From positions 478,814-542,813 of the forward strand of contig SWDT01000017.1 of assembly GCA_009193035.1 (NCBI GenBank): a stretch of DNA of 64,000 bases. The letters are read 5' to 3'. Source of the stretch: Halicephalobus mephisto (Eukaryota; Nematoda; Chromadorea; Rhabditida; Panagrolaimidae). The notes below the pieces were generated by a model that did not search any database, was not told the DNA's origin, and worked only from the letters and a program-made list of their open reading frames with translations. Positions 22,270 through 36,700 of the stretch are shown one piece after another (within the stretch, counting starts at the first letter, position 1; each line of letters begins with the position of its first letter). The position numbers and the translations under genes are program-made.

Positions 22270-23160
22270 TGATCTGGTTTTTTGAATAATAAATTTAGTT
22301 TCTTTCAGCACAGAAATTTAATAAACCATGAGTTTGTAATTTGCAGTATTTATATATTTCATCCAGCTAGGACGTTAGGAAATAATTGGTATTTTGTCTC
22401 TGTTTCATTGGGCGGATAACCGTTCTTCGATAACGAGAATTTTTTTTTTCTCACTTTTCGTTGAATGTGACAAGTTAAAATACGAGCAATAAACAAAGAC
22501 GAACTATTTTTAGCTCGTCAGTCATTACATCATGGATGTCAGTAATTAGTATTAGTAATTAGTAGCATTATGTCATTTATAAAAATACCTACGAAAGATG
22601 AAAATCCTCAACCACATAATCTACAATAAAAGAGAACTATTCATATTAAATTTCAAAATATGGACAGCAAAAACAGAAAATAAACAATGATAATCCACCA
22701 TAATCATTGTCGCCTTTCTTGATATAAATCTTCTTCCGACCAAGAAATATTTGTCTAAAGCGTTAGTACAGCACTAGTATTTCCTTTTTCAAAAAACAAG
22801 TTTAATTTCAGAAATTACTAAATCGTTCATCGAATTAAGGAATAACTTTGTCAATAACAATGGAGTAAACCGACTGGTCTGTTGACGGATGTTCTTGCGC
22901 AAACGTGAGAATTGCTGGTTTTTAGTAAATTATCTGTACTTCGTTTTATATACATATCAAAAAGATACAAACTCTGGATGAGGAATGTTGGTGAAGATTT
23001 TTGAGAAACTTATTTATGGAGTGATGTCCAAAATTACATGTAGGCAATAACAATTAACTGGAAATTGTTTTCTGTCTTAATGATATTTTCAAAAGGCGGG
23101 ACCATCAAGAAGAGTCATTCTTATAAATAACGAATTCTTCTGTTTTTACCAATTGAAATA
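22270..23160. promoter_or_regulatory. Divergent intergenic region with a TATA box at 23122
   Basis: This is the shared upstream region of copy B (minus) and the chitinase-like gene (plus). TATAAATA at 23122-23129 is about 32-39 bp before the chitinase-like ATG. No other feature was identified. Confidence 0.45.
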
Positions 23161-24606
23161 ATGGAGAAAATTGTATTCTGCCTGATGATTTTTTTTCTCT
23201 TAGTAACTTCAGAATATCAAAGAGCTTGTTATATATTCGGAGGGGATATTAGTTATATAAATTCTATTCGCTTAGATCCAGAGAATTACATTCCTGGTCT
23301 CTGTACCCACATATACTATAAAGGTGGGATATTAAACAAACACCACGTTGCAGAACCTGATCACCCTGCCGAGGTCTTCAATGGAATATATGAAGGAAAT
23401 TATGCGAGATTCGTTAAGCTGAAAGAAAAGCAGCCAGGATTGAAGATCATTCTTTCTTTCACTGTTAACGACATTCTGAAGTCATCAATGAAAAAAATGT
23501 TGTCGACTTTAAAAAAGAGAAGAAAGTTTATCAAATCCGCCATTGAACTTGTTAATGAAAATCATTTCGACGGCATTGACATTGATTTGGATTTTCCGGA
23601 TTCACGTCATAAAAGAAAGTTTGCAACTTTTATAAAAGAACTGAGAAACGCTGCTAAAGATAAAATCATTACACTGAAAGTTTCGGGCTTTGAGTCCAGT
23701 ATCGATCATGGATATGACGTTCCATCTTTGGCTAAATTAGTAGATTTCTTGAATGTGGAGACTTACAATTACTTGGGATCGGATTTTGGGGTCAAACATC
23801 ACAGTCCCTTATACTTTCATCAAAACGATTCCTTTAACTTTAGCGCATCTCACGCTCTGAATTTCTGGGCAAAGAAGGGAATGCCGAAGGAGAAACTGCT
23901 GATGGGCATCGCCACTTACGGAATGGGATGGAAGTTGAAGAATCCTCAAGAAACAGGAGTTGGATCTTGTGCGAAAGACGATTTTCCTGAACAAAAATAC
24001 ACCAACTCAGACGGAATTGCTGCTTATTATGAAATCTGCAAACTCAATGGTAAGATATTCTGGGACATGGACACGCAAGTGCCGTACATAGTCAGTAATG
24101 ACCTCTGGTATGGATACGATGATGTTCAATCCATCGAATTGAAGATGAAATGGATTAAAGAAAATGGATTCGGAGGGGCCTTTGTCGATCAACTTGACTA
24201 CGATGACTTCATTGGGATTTGCAATAGCGAAGAAAAGTATCCATTAACTACAATAGTCAAAAAATCTCTAGAACAATCAAGCAATATGACCTTTATAAAT
24301 GAAACATTAAGCACAGGTAAACTTTTTTATGAAACATTTTCGAGATATCAATGAATTTCAGAACTTCCTTGTCTGAATCCGATTGGAAACTTTACTGATG
24401 CGGAAATTGACTCACGCTTTTATACATGTGTTAGTGGAAGAACTACTTGTAAAAAAAATTGTTTTCCGAGATACGACTTTGACGAAGAATCACAGACTTG
24501 TGTTTTTTCCGACGGCAGTTCTTTAGGAAGCAACATTCGGCGATCTATTTATTACTGGGCCTTTTCATACATCTTGACATTGACATATTTAAGTTATAAA
24601 TTTTAA
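23161..24606 (+). CDS. GH18 chitinase-like protein with altered active site, chitin-binding module and probable GPI tail
   Basis: Exons 23161-24316 and 24362-24606, 45-nt intron, 466 aa. A signal peptide (MEKIVFCLMIFFLLVTS) is followed by a GH18 barrel. The catalytic motif reads FDGIDIDLDFP: the acid/base Glu of DxxDxDxE is replaced by Asp. Other active-site motifs are also changed. SxGG is replaced by SFTVND, MxYD by ETYN (VETYNYLG), and the conserved Trp near the end by VDQL. A five-Cys segment (from PCLNPIG to SQTCVF) resembles a peritrophin-A/CBM14 chitin-binding module. The C-terminus is hydrophobic (SIYYWAFSYILTLTYL), as in GPI-anchored proteins. It is probably a surface chitin- or glycan-binding lectin rather than an enzyme. 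Weak residual activity is possible because Asp is acidic. Confidence 0.88.
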
Positions 24607-25746
24607 AATAAATTCGTTAACTGTAGTTAATAATAGATAATATTTGCCAATAAATCTTTGTTAATGATTTAATTTTTCGATAGAATATGATGTAAAAACT
24701 TCATTTGAGATCAGCTTTTAATTGCATCAGATACTTATGAGATGTCTGGAAATGGACGTTGTTGGAACTATAAGAGTAGTGCGGAATTTATGATCACTTT
24801 TATTTTTCGTTAGGAGCGACGCGATACAATACTAATTAGAGTATTATTCAACGAATTGGATCGTCTTTTATTTTGTTGATTTCTCATTTTGAGTGTGCAT
24901 AATGAACGAACTTTTCCATTGTAAATAACAATACAATGATTGAAATTTCTACCACGAAAATTGGTTATAAAAATATTATCAGTAGTAGTTACAAGTAGTT
25001 TTTTCTAAAAATACATTTTCAAATTTTAAAAGTTACGATATTACTGTAGAAAAGCACTATGTAAGCTCTACATATTTTAGGCAAGCTCCCTAAGATGAAA
25101 AAATCTTTTAAATTAAAGAGAAATAGAGAGCAATGTTGATCCAATTCAAACTACAGTAGAATTAAATAGAGAATTTTTATGATATTTTAGATTACTTAAA
25201 AGAGTTCTACAGGAAAAATCCTTTTTTGCTTGTCTTCTAGCCTTTTATATCAAAGATTTGGAATTAAACGAAATGAAATATATAAAACAAGTTAATTATT
25301 ATATAATAAAGGTCAAAAAGTAAAACAAACCACATTGATGTAAAAAACAAATAAAATTTACCACGAAGTTGTCTCAACAGGAATTTTTAGAGGTTTTAGT
25401 ATCCACTATATCTTATGTGATAATTATCTTATATTTTTACATGACGTTTCAATCAATATTTCGAAACGACGATCTATTTGCAGAAATCCAGAAATGTTTG
25501 AATTAGGGTCACGAGGAGAGTAAAGACTTTTATGATCTCTCCCACGTGGATGATTACATATTAAAGTGCTCATGGATATTGAAGGAATCGTGACTCAAAC
25601 ATTTCACTGTATCCAAATTCTTTACTTTTTTACATAAAACCAAATTTGTAAAGTTTAAATTTTGTAATCAAATTTTTCGAACAGAAACTGCTTGTCTTAA
25701 TAGATACAGTAATCTACCAAATGTCTAGCACCTATGGGGTTTTTAA
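24607..25746. other. Intergenic, no gene seen
   Basis: Chitinase-like 3'UTR followed by AT-rich DNA with no exon-like segment or clear repeat. Confidence 0.45.
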
Positions 25747-25930
25747 AAGAAACTTCAGTCTTTAAGGTTATGCGACATCAAAATGGGGGTTGGGCCTTTG
25801 AAGTGGGGATGATAAAATAAAGAACAAAAACAAGGGGAAAGAAGAACCAAATATCATTTGAAGTTTTTTCCAAAGACACTTTGAACGGGAAACTATGTTT
25901 TTTCTAAAAACTACTGATAGATGGACTACG
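25747..25930 (+). promoter_or_regulatory. Shared upstream block of the Src-like family, copy 3
   Basis: It begins GAAACTTCAGTCTTTAAGGT and keeps the order of words seen at 8846 and 16664 (ATGxxACATC, AAACAAGG, AATATCAT, GGGAAACTA). It lies about 519 bp before the ATG at 26266. It is the most divergent of the three. Confidence 0.45.
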
Positions 25931-26265
25931 GGGTTCAAGACTGACAGAATCAGAAATCAAACTTAATTAGGTAATTTATATTTTTAGGTTGTTGTATTTT
26001 CCATATTGGTTTCGTTAATTACAAATTTGTAATTTTCAAGGTCATTTTGGTAACCACCAAATTCCTGAGTGTTGTTTAAGACTAGTTTTTTTTGTAGACG
26101 ATCATTCGTATTTTTATTCACTTCAACGACGAGTTGTTGGAGTTTTTAGTGAATTTCACATTTCCGTGTCTTTTTTCAAAGGATAGTTTGCGATTTAACA
26201 CGTGACTTTTGATTTGAATTTGTTATTTTTTAATATATGAATTTTATATTTTAAGATTAAGCATC

Positions 26266-27947
<1,682 letters not shown>

Positions 27948-28202
27948 ATCGTGGATTTGGATTAGTAACAAGATTCTTTCTTTAACCAACTGCATGATGC
28001 TGTTCGAGGACGTTTAAGTAACTCTACCGCCAAAGTTGTGTTCAATTATGCCATTTTCCGTTTTCATCCAGATGTTTCGCGCAAAAATCATTGATCATCA
28101 ATAAAATCTTCATCTTCTAGCACGACAGTGGAAAGTAGAATCAGAATATCATTTTTCGGAATCTGTAGAGGTCTAGCTTTATATTTTTAGTGTTTCTAAG
28201 AA
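27948..28202. other. 3' flank of Src-like paralogue 3
   Basis: Probable 3'UTR with an ATAAAA-type signal near 28099. Nothing else is seen. Confidence 0.4.
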
Positions 28203-28360
28203 GTACACAAAAAGAAGCATAACTTTTACCTTAGTAACAAATACAAATCGTCATTATTACATTACAATTTCCGTCATAAATGCCAAATATTCGTGAAAAA
28301 CATGACGATTATGTCACATTTTGTGATTGTTAAAAACCAAAAGTTATGTTTTTTGTGTAC
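28203..28360. mobile_element. MITE-like palindromic element, family B copy 2
   Basis: 158 bp with inverted ends GTACACAAAAAG and AAAAGTTATG...TTTTTTGTGTAC, and inner facing halves AATCGTCAT and ATGACGATT. The order of motifs matches 6028-6190. Most of the element can fold on itself. No coding capacity. Confidence 0.65.
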
Positions 28361-29674
28361 CTAATTTCTTTTTTTTGTTGATTGTTACTTTACTTTTTAC
28401 TTTTACTTTTATTCCTATTTCGCACTATATCAAATTTACAAACAGTACAATTTCAAACTTAAACAAATTAAATTTTTCAATTTTAATTGTTTGCTTCTTT
28501 GATCTATTTTATTGAATGTTATTATCAATAAAAATGTATCAAAATAACAAAAATGTCACACAAAGACGAACAAGAAACTGTATAAATTATCTTTATTACA
28601 ATCTTCGAAATTTGATTTCACATAATTTCGTAATCAGTGAACTTCAGAATTTTCTTCATTATTGATTTCGGATTAACTTCCGCATTATGTCAAGTCAATT
28701 TCACATCAATTAGTGCACTATCAATTTTTTTAAATTTATTAAAGCTTATTTTTTAATTTCGATCAAAAATTTTCGACAATTTCAAACTTTTTTTTGTTTT
28801 TAGTACAGCACAAAATGAAATGTAAAAAACTTACTTGATATATCAATTCATCCTAATTTCTATTGTGTTGTAACAGAATTAAAAGTCACATAGAGAACTG
28901 CCAGAGAAAACTTTCTGAAGGACTGGATTTCTTTTACCTTCGGGCAATCAATCAGCGAAAGTGGAAAAAATTGATTTGTAGGAAGTTTATTCTCGTAAAA
29001 GTCACATAAATGATTTGAATTAACTTTTTATATTTCCTCGAAAATCAGCAAAATATAGATTCACGTATTCATTCAAGATAATGGAGAAATTGGATTTTTG
29101 AAATCATTGCAAAAGTTTTTGAAATTTTCTAATAAAAATTAACTAAATATTAAAAAATACTTTAACTGAGAAAACATAAATTTTCATTGATGAAAGTGAT
29201 TAGAAATAATTGAACTAAAATTCTGTATTCTAGAACTTTGTCACAAGAACGAATCGGAGAGGAACGAATATCTTACAGTTTATAACTTTAATAACACTAA
29301 TCAAGAATTCTTCAAACTTTAAATTTTTAGAAAATCTAGGAATTGCAACAGAAAAAACAGTACATGATGGATGTAGTCATAAAGTGTAAACAAGAGGTGT
29401 CTGTAATGTTGTAACGCCTCGGAATTCCGTGATCAAGTCTAAAACTGTCCGTTTCTCTTATTGAGCGAGTTCGAAACATGTTTATCTGAACGTAAGTATA
29501 GAACAAAGAAGATTCTCGTTTGACTGAAGCCAAACTCGAACCAGTTCAGAGATGTTTTCTCTCAAAGACTGACTTTTTTGGCATGTTGATCTCACTTCTC
29601 AGATGTCGGATGACTGGGCGGAGCGTTGGACTCTCTGTCTAGACTGTCCGCGGTTTACTTTAATCTTTTATACC
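28361..29674. other. Intergenic, no gene seen
   Basis: AT-rich. A stretch at about 29390-29640 is less AT-rich but has no motif-bearing frame on either strand. Confidence 0.4.
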
Positions 29675-30005
29675 TACATATATGATGTACAGATATATCA
29701 AAACAGTTCTGATGTATTTGATGCATTATATTCAATATATCAATACATTGAGTTGATATCAATGAATCGTATATAATGTACAGATAAATCAAAACAGTTC
29801 TGATGTATTTGATGTATTAGATTCAATATATCGATACATTGAGTCAATATCAATGAATCGTAGATTATGTACAGATACATCAAAACAGTTCTGATATATT
29901 TGATGTATTATATTCAATATATCGATACATTGAGTTGATATCAATGAATCGTATATAATATATCGATATATTGAACACAATGTGCTGATACATTAAGCCC
30001 AATTT
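29675..30005. repeat. Satellite-like array, three units of about 93 bp
   Basis: Three near-identical units containing TCAAAACAGTTCTGATGTAT, TTCAATATATCGATACATTG and GATATCAATGAATCGTA. The TCAATATATCGATACATTGA core is palindromic and shared with the array at 3650-4335, about 26 kb away. Confidence 0.8.
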
Positions 30006-30329
30006 ATGTACCAGTACATTATAACTACTTTTTGTGTAGAATTTTTTATTCTAATAAGTCTTTTAAAAAGTAATTTCGTAAACATTGATCAAATCTTCCA
30101 TATTTGTATTTTTTGAAACAGTTACTAATCGAATATAATCATTTTTAACTTTGCTTGTTCACCAAAAATCCATTTTTAAAGATGATCAAGTAACCAATTT
30201 ACATTTTTTTTATTTTCAAAAATAAGCTATAATCAAATTTTTTTAAATTTTATTTGTAAAGATTCTAAAATAAAATTATTTACATTTTTACAGTTCCCTG
30301 AGGTGATTTTTCATGTTAATTTTTAAAAT
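30006..30329. other. 3' flank of the chitinase gene
   Basis: AT-rich with no feature beyond a likely 3'UTR for the minus-strand chitinase. Confidence 0.4.
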
Positions 30330-32445
30330 CTAACCTAAAATTTTTTTCAAAGTTCCGATAATCGGATATTTCGTTCCGCCAGAGTTAGAGCATTGTCCGT
30401 TAAAATCGTCGAAATCCAGAGTCCAGAAGAATCCACCTCCGAATCCGTTGTTCTTTATCCAGTTTGCTTTGTTTTCTGTGGATTCAATATCGTCGTAACT
30501 AAACCACTGATTTCCGTTGACGACATAGGGAACTCGAGCTTGGTGGTCGAAAATTCTCGAACCTCCTGAAGCAACGACTTCGCAGATTTCGTAATAAGAC
30601 CCGATTCCAGCTGTTTGGGTGAATTGAAAAGGATTTGAGGTGGATGTAGCAGAAGCCCCTACTCCAGAATTTCCGGAATTCGACAATGTCCATCCTCTAC
30701 CGTATGTCGGGATGCCGATGACGAGTTTCTCTTTAGGAAATCCTTGGAAATGGTAGTAGTTAGCCACATAAGCCTGAAATTTAATTTCAATTAAAACAAT
30801 CAACACCAATATCTTCGAAAATGTCGACATTGAAGTGAAAGTTAAATTTGTAGTTTGGGATATTTGGACAGATGGTATTTTTATAGTTGGATTTATGAAA
30901 GTTTTAAAATTAAAATATACTTGCAATTTTAGGCTGGATTATTCAGTCGTGGAAAAATTCCATTTGAATTTAATTTTTTTTATAAACCTCGATTTGAATT
31001 ACGAAATTTAATTATTTTTAATTTTTTTATTTTTTAATTTTGTGTTTTGAAATTTCTATTTTGAATACCTTCAGAATTCCAAGATTTTGAACTTCTGATT
31101 TCTTACCGTATTCAATTGCTGTTGGAAATCAGTTTCTCCTGACCTATTAAACAACGGACTGTTGTGGCCAGTTACAGTTTCCCAACTTCCATGGAAATCG
31201 TAAGTCATCACATTAATGAAATCCAGAACTTGAGCTAAGTTCCGGAAGTCGTATCCGGCGGTGTTGGCGATGCCTGCGGCGACGGCAGCTGTGACTAACA
31301 ACCTCGATTTTCCGGTTTTTTTTGATTCAGATTCTGCTGCATTTTTGAATTCTGTAATTAAAAAAAGAAAATTTTTTTTATCGTTAGCCGAGGGATATTC
31401 CCAATCGATATCGATTCCATCAAAGTTGTGTTGTCTCAAGTAAGAAATCGCGGAATCTATGAAGACTTTTCTGTTGGCTCCAGAAGACACTAATTGAGAA
31501 AACGTGAAACTCGAAAAAGAAGCTCCGCCGAAAGACAGGAGAGTTTTCAGCTTGGGATCGGCGGATTTCAGATTATTTATCTGGCCGTACTGACCATCGG
31601 GTCCGATGTCAGAAGGATCAGAAGGTCTAAAATCAAAGTTAATTTTTAATTATTATAAATTTAAATTTTAAAAATTTCTGAAATTTCTTAAATTATAATA
31701 AATTTAAATTTTAAAAATTTCTAAAATTTTTAAAATTATTATAAATTTAAATTTTTAAAATTTCCGAGATTTTTTAAATAATTATAAATTTAAATTTTTG
31801 AAAAAATTATGATTTTCTATAATCTTTGAATTTTTGTGAAATTTTAGATTTTTTAAAATTTTCAAAAAATTCTGGGAAATTATAAAATTTTTGAAATTTT
31901 GAACAATTTATAAAAATTTTGTTTTATTTTTTGAATTTTAGAAAGTTTTATTAGTTTAAAGTCTTTATAAAAAATTTTAATTCTGAAAAAATTTAAATAT
32001 TTTTGTTAAATTTCTGAAATTTTGAAAAATTTATAAATTTTGTTTTATTTTTTGAATTTTAGAAAGTTTTATTAGTTTAAAATCTTTGTAAAAATTTTTA
32101 ATTCTAAAAAAATTTAATTATTTTTGTAAAATTTTTTAAATTTTGAAAAATTTATAAATTTTTTTTTATTTTTTGAATTTTAGAAAGTTTTATTAGTTTA
32201 AAGTCTTTGTAAAATTTAAATTAAAAATATTTCAAAACTTACATTGGATTAAAATTGGCGTCCACGTAGGCGAAGGCGTAGAAGATGTGAGAACAGAGTC
32301 CGGGCTGATAGTTGTTCGGAGAAAACTTGGCTCTTCCGGGTCTGTACTGGGCCCAGTTGGTGAAGTAGCAGCCCCTCACGTACTCCTTCGGGTTCTGGCC
32401 CGAGACAAAATTTACCGTAATCAAAAATAAAAAAATAATTTTCAT
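30330..32445 (-). CDS. Secreted GH18 chitinase, catalytically intact
   Basis: Three exons on the minus strand: 32445-32243, 31626-31107 and 30773-30330, introns 616 and 333 nt, 388 aa. Signal peptide [16 protein letters not shown]. The barrel keeps all GH18 landmarks: [21 protein letters not shown] (SxGG), catalytic [20 protein letters not shown] and [13 protein letters not shown]. It should hydrolyse beta-1,4 chitin outside the cell. There is no CBM14 module or linker, so it is a catalytic domain only. A TATA box lies at 32477-32484. Intron 1 holds AT-rich tandem repeats and intron 2 holds one arm of an inverted repeat, whose partner lies upstream of the gene. Confidence 0.92.
30816..30980. 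repeat. Inverted-repeat arm 1, inside chitinase intron 2
   Basis: About 160 bp that recur as the reverse complement at 33373-33530. Examples are GACAGATGGTATTTTTATAG here and CTATAAAAATACCATCTGTC there. Identity is above 90 percent by eye. The arms flank the 5' two-thirds of the chitinase gene. Confidence 0.85.
31640..32235. repeat. Tandem repeats filling chitinase intron 1
   Basis: A unit of about 115-120 bp (TTTTGAATTTTAGAAAGTTT followed by TATTAGTTTAAAGTC) occurs about three times at 31900-32225. It is preceded by shorter TTATAAATTTAAATTTTTAA repeats. Confidence 0.7.
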
Positions 32446-32476
32446 TTTTAATTATTGAAAAATTTTGCAACATGAT

Positions 32477-32484
32477 CTTTTATA
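32477..32484 (-). promoter_or_regulatory. TATA box of the chitinase gene
   Basis: TATAAAAG on the minus strand, 32-39 bp before the ATG at 32445. Confidence 0.6.
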
Positions 32485-33094
32485 TTTTTTTGAATCCGGG
32501 TAATTATCGAAAAAAATTTAATTTTTAGACTTTTTAAAATTGATAAAATTCGGTTTCTTTGTTCTCAGAAAAGACACTCCTCGGACGGCTCCTCGAGAAC
32601 AAAGGCCTGTCTGGTGCCCTCCGGAACCCCGACTGTCAGCTGATCAACCTAATCTAAAAATGATAAAAAAAATTCCGATGATGAAACAAGTCTAAAAAAT
32701 CAACAATCATCCATTTTTTTAAATTTAATTTTTTAGAATTTTATAAAAAATCATAAAATTTTTGAAATTTTTCAAAATTCTGAAATTTAAAAAAATTTTT
32801 AATTTAAAAAAAATTTTAGAAAAAATTAAAAATTTAAACTTTTCGAAAATTTCTGAAATTTTTCAAAATTCTGTAATTTTCTGAAATTTAAAAAAATTTT
32901 AGAAAAAGTTAAAAATCTAGAATTTGGAAATCTTTTAGATTCTACAGAAATTTTTCAGTCATCTCAGAATCTCATGAAAACTTTCAGAATCAAGTTAAAA
33001 AAATTCATATCCAATTCTATCAATTTATATAAAACAGTACAACTTTTTAAAATAGAAAAATTTAGTTTCTTAATCAAAAAATTTTTGTTTCAAT

Positions 33095-33315
33095 TCTCAA
33101 CTTTGATTTTTAACTTTGATTTTTGACTTTAATTTTTAACTTTGATTTTTAACTTTGATTTTTAACTTTGATTTTTAACTTTAATTTTTAACTTTGATTT
33201 TCAACTTTAATTTTCAACTTTAATTTCCAACTTTGATTTTCAACTTTAATCTTCAACTTTAATTTTCAACTTTAATTTTCAACTTTAATCTTCAACTTTA
33301 ATTTTCAACTTTGAT
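33095..33315. repeat. Short tandem repeat, about 15 bp unit
   Basis: About fourteen copies of (T)TTTAACTTTGAT / TTCAACTTTAAT. Uninterrupted and regular. No gene here. Confidence 0.9.
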
Positions 33316-33372
33316 TCCGAATTTGGATAAAACGGAACCTCGTGATGTTTATAAAAAAGTCGACATCAAAAT

Positions 33373-33530
33373 CGAATTCAAATGGAATTTTTCCACGACT
33401 GAATAATCCAGCCTAAAATTGCAAGTATATTTTAATTTTAAAACTCTCATAAATCCAACTATAAAAATACCATCTGTCCAAATATCCCAAACTACAAATT
33501 TCACTTTCACTTCAATGTCGATTTCTTCAC
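33373..33530. repeat. Inverted-repeat arm 2, upstream of the chitinase gene
   Basis: Reverse complement of 30816-30980. The short open frames seen here on both strands mirror those in arm 1 and are not genes. Confidence 0.85.
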
Positions 33531-33732
33531 AAACCTCGATTCTGATCTCTTCCAAAAATCATTTAAAATCCATCTTATTCAATCCAATTTTCAACAAATA
33601 TTTATAAACCAAAATCGTTTCCACATTGAATACAAATGGAATGATTATTCAAAATAACTCAAAAATAACCCCCGACTAGATACATTTTCTAATACGTATC
33701 AACATTAACCCGACTCAAAAAGGGATTCGTCT

Positions 33733-36700
33733 TTAAAAGTTTAATTTAACTGTTTTCAGTTCCATAGGCGATATTTTAACATCATTGAGGTCTTGTTCGT
33801 CATTCGAATAAAGCATCGTTAAGGAACTTTCTCTTGCACTTTTTAGAGAATTACTGAATAAAGATTTCAATTCAATCTAAAAATTTAAATTAATATTTAA
33901 CTTTTTTAAAAAACTTACTTGATCATTATTTGTATAATTACAATTTCTTTCAAAATTCAATTTACTTCTACATTCCGTTCCAAATCTGTGAAGAATAAAA
34001 GCAGCCGAATTTTTTGCATTTGTCGATCTTGTTCCTCCAATACCGTACACAGTTGGTAAACTTAACGTCCTCAAAGCAACAGGATGAACATCACATGGAA
34101 GAGACTTAATTAATCCCGAGTATTTCACTGCTGCTTCTGTTGATGCTGTATGATCTAATTGACCATACAAAATAACAGGTGGATAATGTAATTCATTTGA
34201 AATAAAATGTCCTGATATTGAATGATAACCTATTTTTGATTTTTCTGGTTTTAATCCATCCATTTCTTCTAACAATAATCTAAAATTACTTTCTGTTCTC
34301 AAATTATCATGTACACTTTGTGCTAATCCTCTATCATCATCTTGATCAAGTCTTCTATCTAACATAACTTCAATCCATCCAGGTTTCAAATTCGCAATTC
34401 CAAGAGCTTGTCTTCCAAGCAATGACATTCTTAATGTATCATTTTCAATAAATCCAGAACCAGGCATCGGATAAAAATTTGCTTGAAGTGGTAATTTACC
34501 AAATTTACCTCTTTTAATCATTTGATATCCATTTAAATCTGTATAAAATTCTTGTCCATCTATTATTCCTGTTTTAATTCTCATTGCAACTTCAAAATTT
34601 CCTGTATTTCTAATATCAACTTGATTTTTAATCAATAAATCAACTCTATTAATATCAATCGATACAGAATGAATCAATTCAATTTGTTTAATTCCTTTAA
34701 TATAGATTGTTTTTCTCACAGGTCCATCCACAATGACGTAACTATTATCCGAATTAGACAAATCCTTAGCTTCACCATTAGGAAGAAACAAATAAGCACC
34801 AGAAAGACTATCTCCACCTCCGAAGCTTCTATTATGGGCTCTTGCTCCATAATGCACAAAATTCAATTCAACAGGTAACACTTCTGAATCCATAACTTTT
34901 ACAAATTCCAAAAATCCAGATTGAATATTAAATTGTGCTGTAACTTTGTCATTTTTTAGTACTATTTCTTCACCAGAAAACTTCTTAATTTCAAAGTCAC
35001 TTGATTCCAATGAAATCGACGAAGAAATATTAACTCCCGTAGAAAAATCATGAGCTTCAAAAATCTTATATCTCGCAAATCCAAACGGAGGCAATTTCGC
35101 CAAGAAACATAACTAAAAATTAAATCATTAAACACTATCTTAATCCAAAAAACACATTTTTCACAAATTTCTTGATTTTTTTAGAAATTTTAACAATTTT
35201 AAACAATTCTAAAACGCTTTAAAATTGTTTTAAACTTTGAAAAATTCCAAAGTTATTAATAAAATCCTTAAAAATTTTAAATCTTTTTTGAAATTTTTAA
35301 AAAATTTAAAAAATCTAAAAACATCTTCAAAAATTTACAAATTATAAAATTTAAAAATCCCAAAAACTTACCTCATATCTTTCACTATCAATAACAAATT
35401 TATCATATCCTTGAGGAACAGACAATATTGGTCCTACTTGTTGTGGAATATCATCAATACTTTCATCTGCTGCTCCAATTTTTGCTTTGATAGAATTAAC
35501 ATGAATACAAACAACTTCCGTTCTTTCATATCCAAGAGAATTAAATACAACAACAGTACCTCCATCATCAACGATAAATTTCTTCGGAAGTTCGTTCAAA
35601 AAATGTTCTTCATCAACTTTAAGTCCTTCATCTCTCATTTTAGGGAATTTCATCAGGAATTCTATACCAGAAGCAATGATTTGTTTGCACCAATTCAACG
35701 CAGATAACATTCTGAAAAATTAAATTAATCAATAATCATATTATTGCAAAGACCAAAAACAAGTACTTTTACAAAACTATTTCGACACGAAAGTTTATAA
35801 ATTAAAGTAGACAGAAATTTTGACTGTTTGTAATCAACTTTTTAAATTTATATTTTTTGACTGTATCTAGAACCTTCTAAATCGGGATATATAGAACACT
35901 AAACTTTCTACCTATTCTCTAGAATTAATCCCCATATATCAAATCATCAACAAACACCTTAAATATCATATCTAATACTAAAATATTTCTAAAAAATCAC
36001 TTTTAGACCTATTTGAATAAATCTAGAACTTTCTAAATCGAGATATCTCCCTCCAGACTTCATTTTCATATATCAACTTACTCACACTCTGAAAACCACA
36101 CCTAACACTAAATCACCCCACAAATCACTTTCTAAACTCAATATTACTAATTAAACTTACTTTTCACCATAATCTATTACAACATCATCTCTTGCTGTTC
36201 CTGTAACACCATCATGATGTTGAAATAAACTCAATGCTCTTCTTGCATCAACTAATAAATCATACAATTCCAATCCATTCCATTTTCTATCTGTTATTTT
36301 AGAATCCCAATTAGATAATGTAAAAATTAAATCTGCACTTCTTAAATAATGTTGCAAACTTCTATCCATATGTTTATAAAATGGTCTTGAAGTAAAATAT
36401 CCACTCCAATAATGATCATCTCTATCTGCATATGTAAAAAAATCTCCTGTTAAAACTTTAAAAGTATTATTTTTTTTATCTTCTGATATTCTTTTATCCA
36501 ATAACGAAAAATAATCTTTCAATGTTCCAAATCTAGCATGAATATTCAAAGTACTATCTGAATTCATTTGATCAAATAATTTCATATAATTTTCATATTG
36601 TACTGTCCATTCTTTAGGTTCATCATATCTAAAATCATCTCCTAATGGAATCAACAATACGTTTGTTTTATATAATTGTGCTTTTTTTCTATATTGATCC

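Noticed and set aside
29336..29533. 65-codon minus-strand frame in a less AT-rich stretch
   Set aside because: No motif, no splice sites and no partner exon.
33349..33607. Frames on both strands upstream of the chitinase gene
   Set aside because: The sequence is an inverted copy of chitinase intron DNA; the frames mirror the intron.
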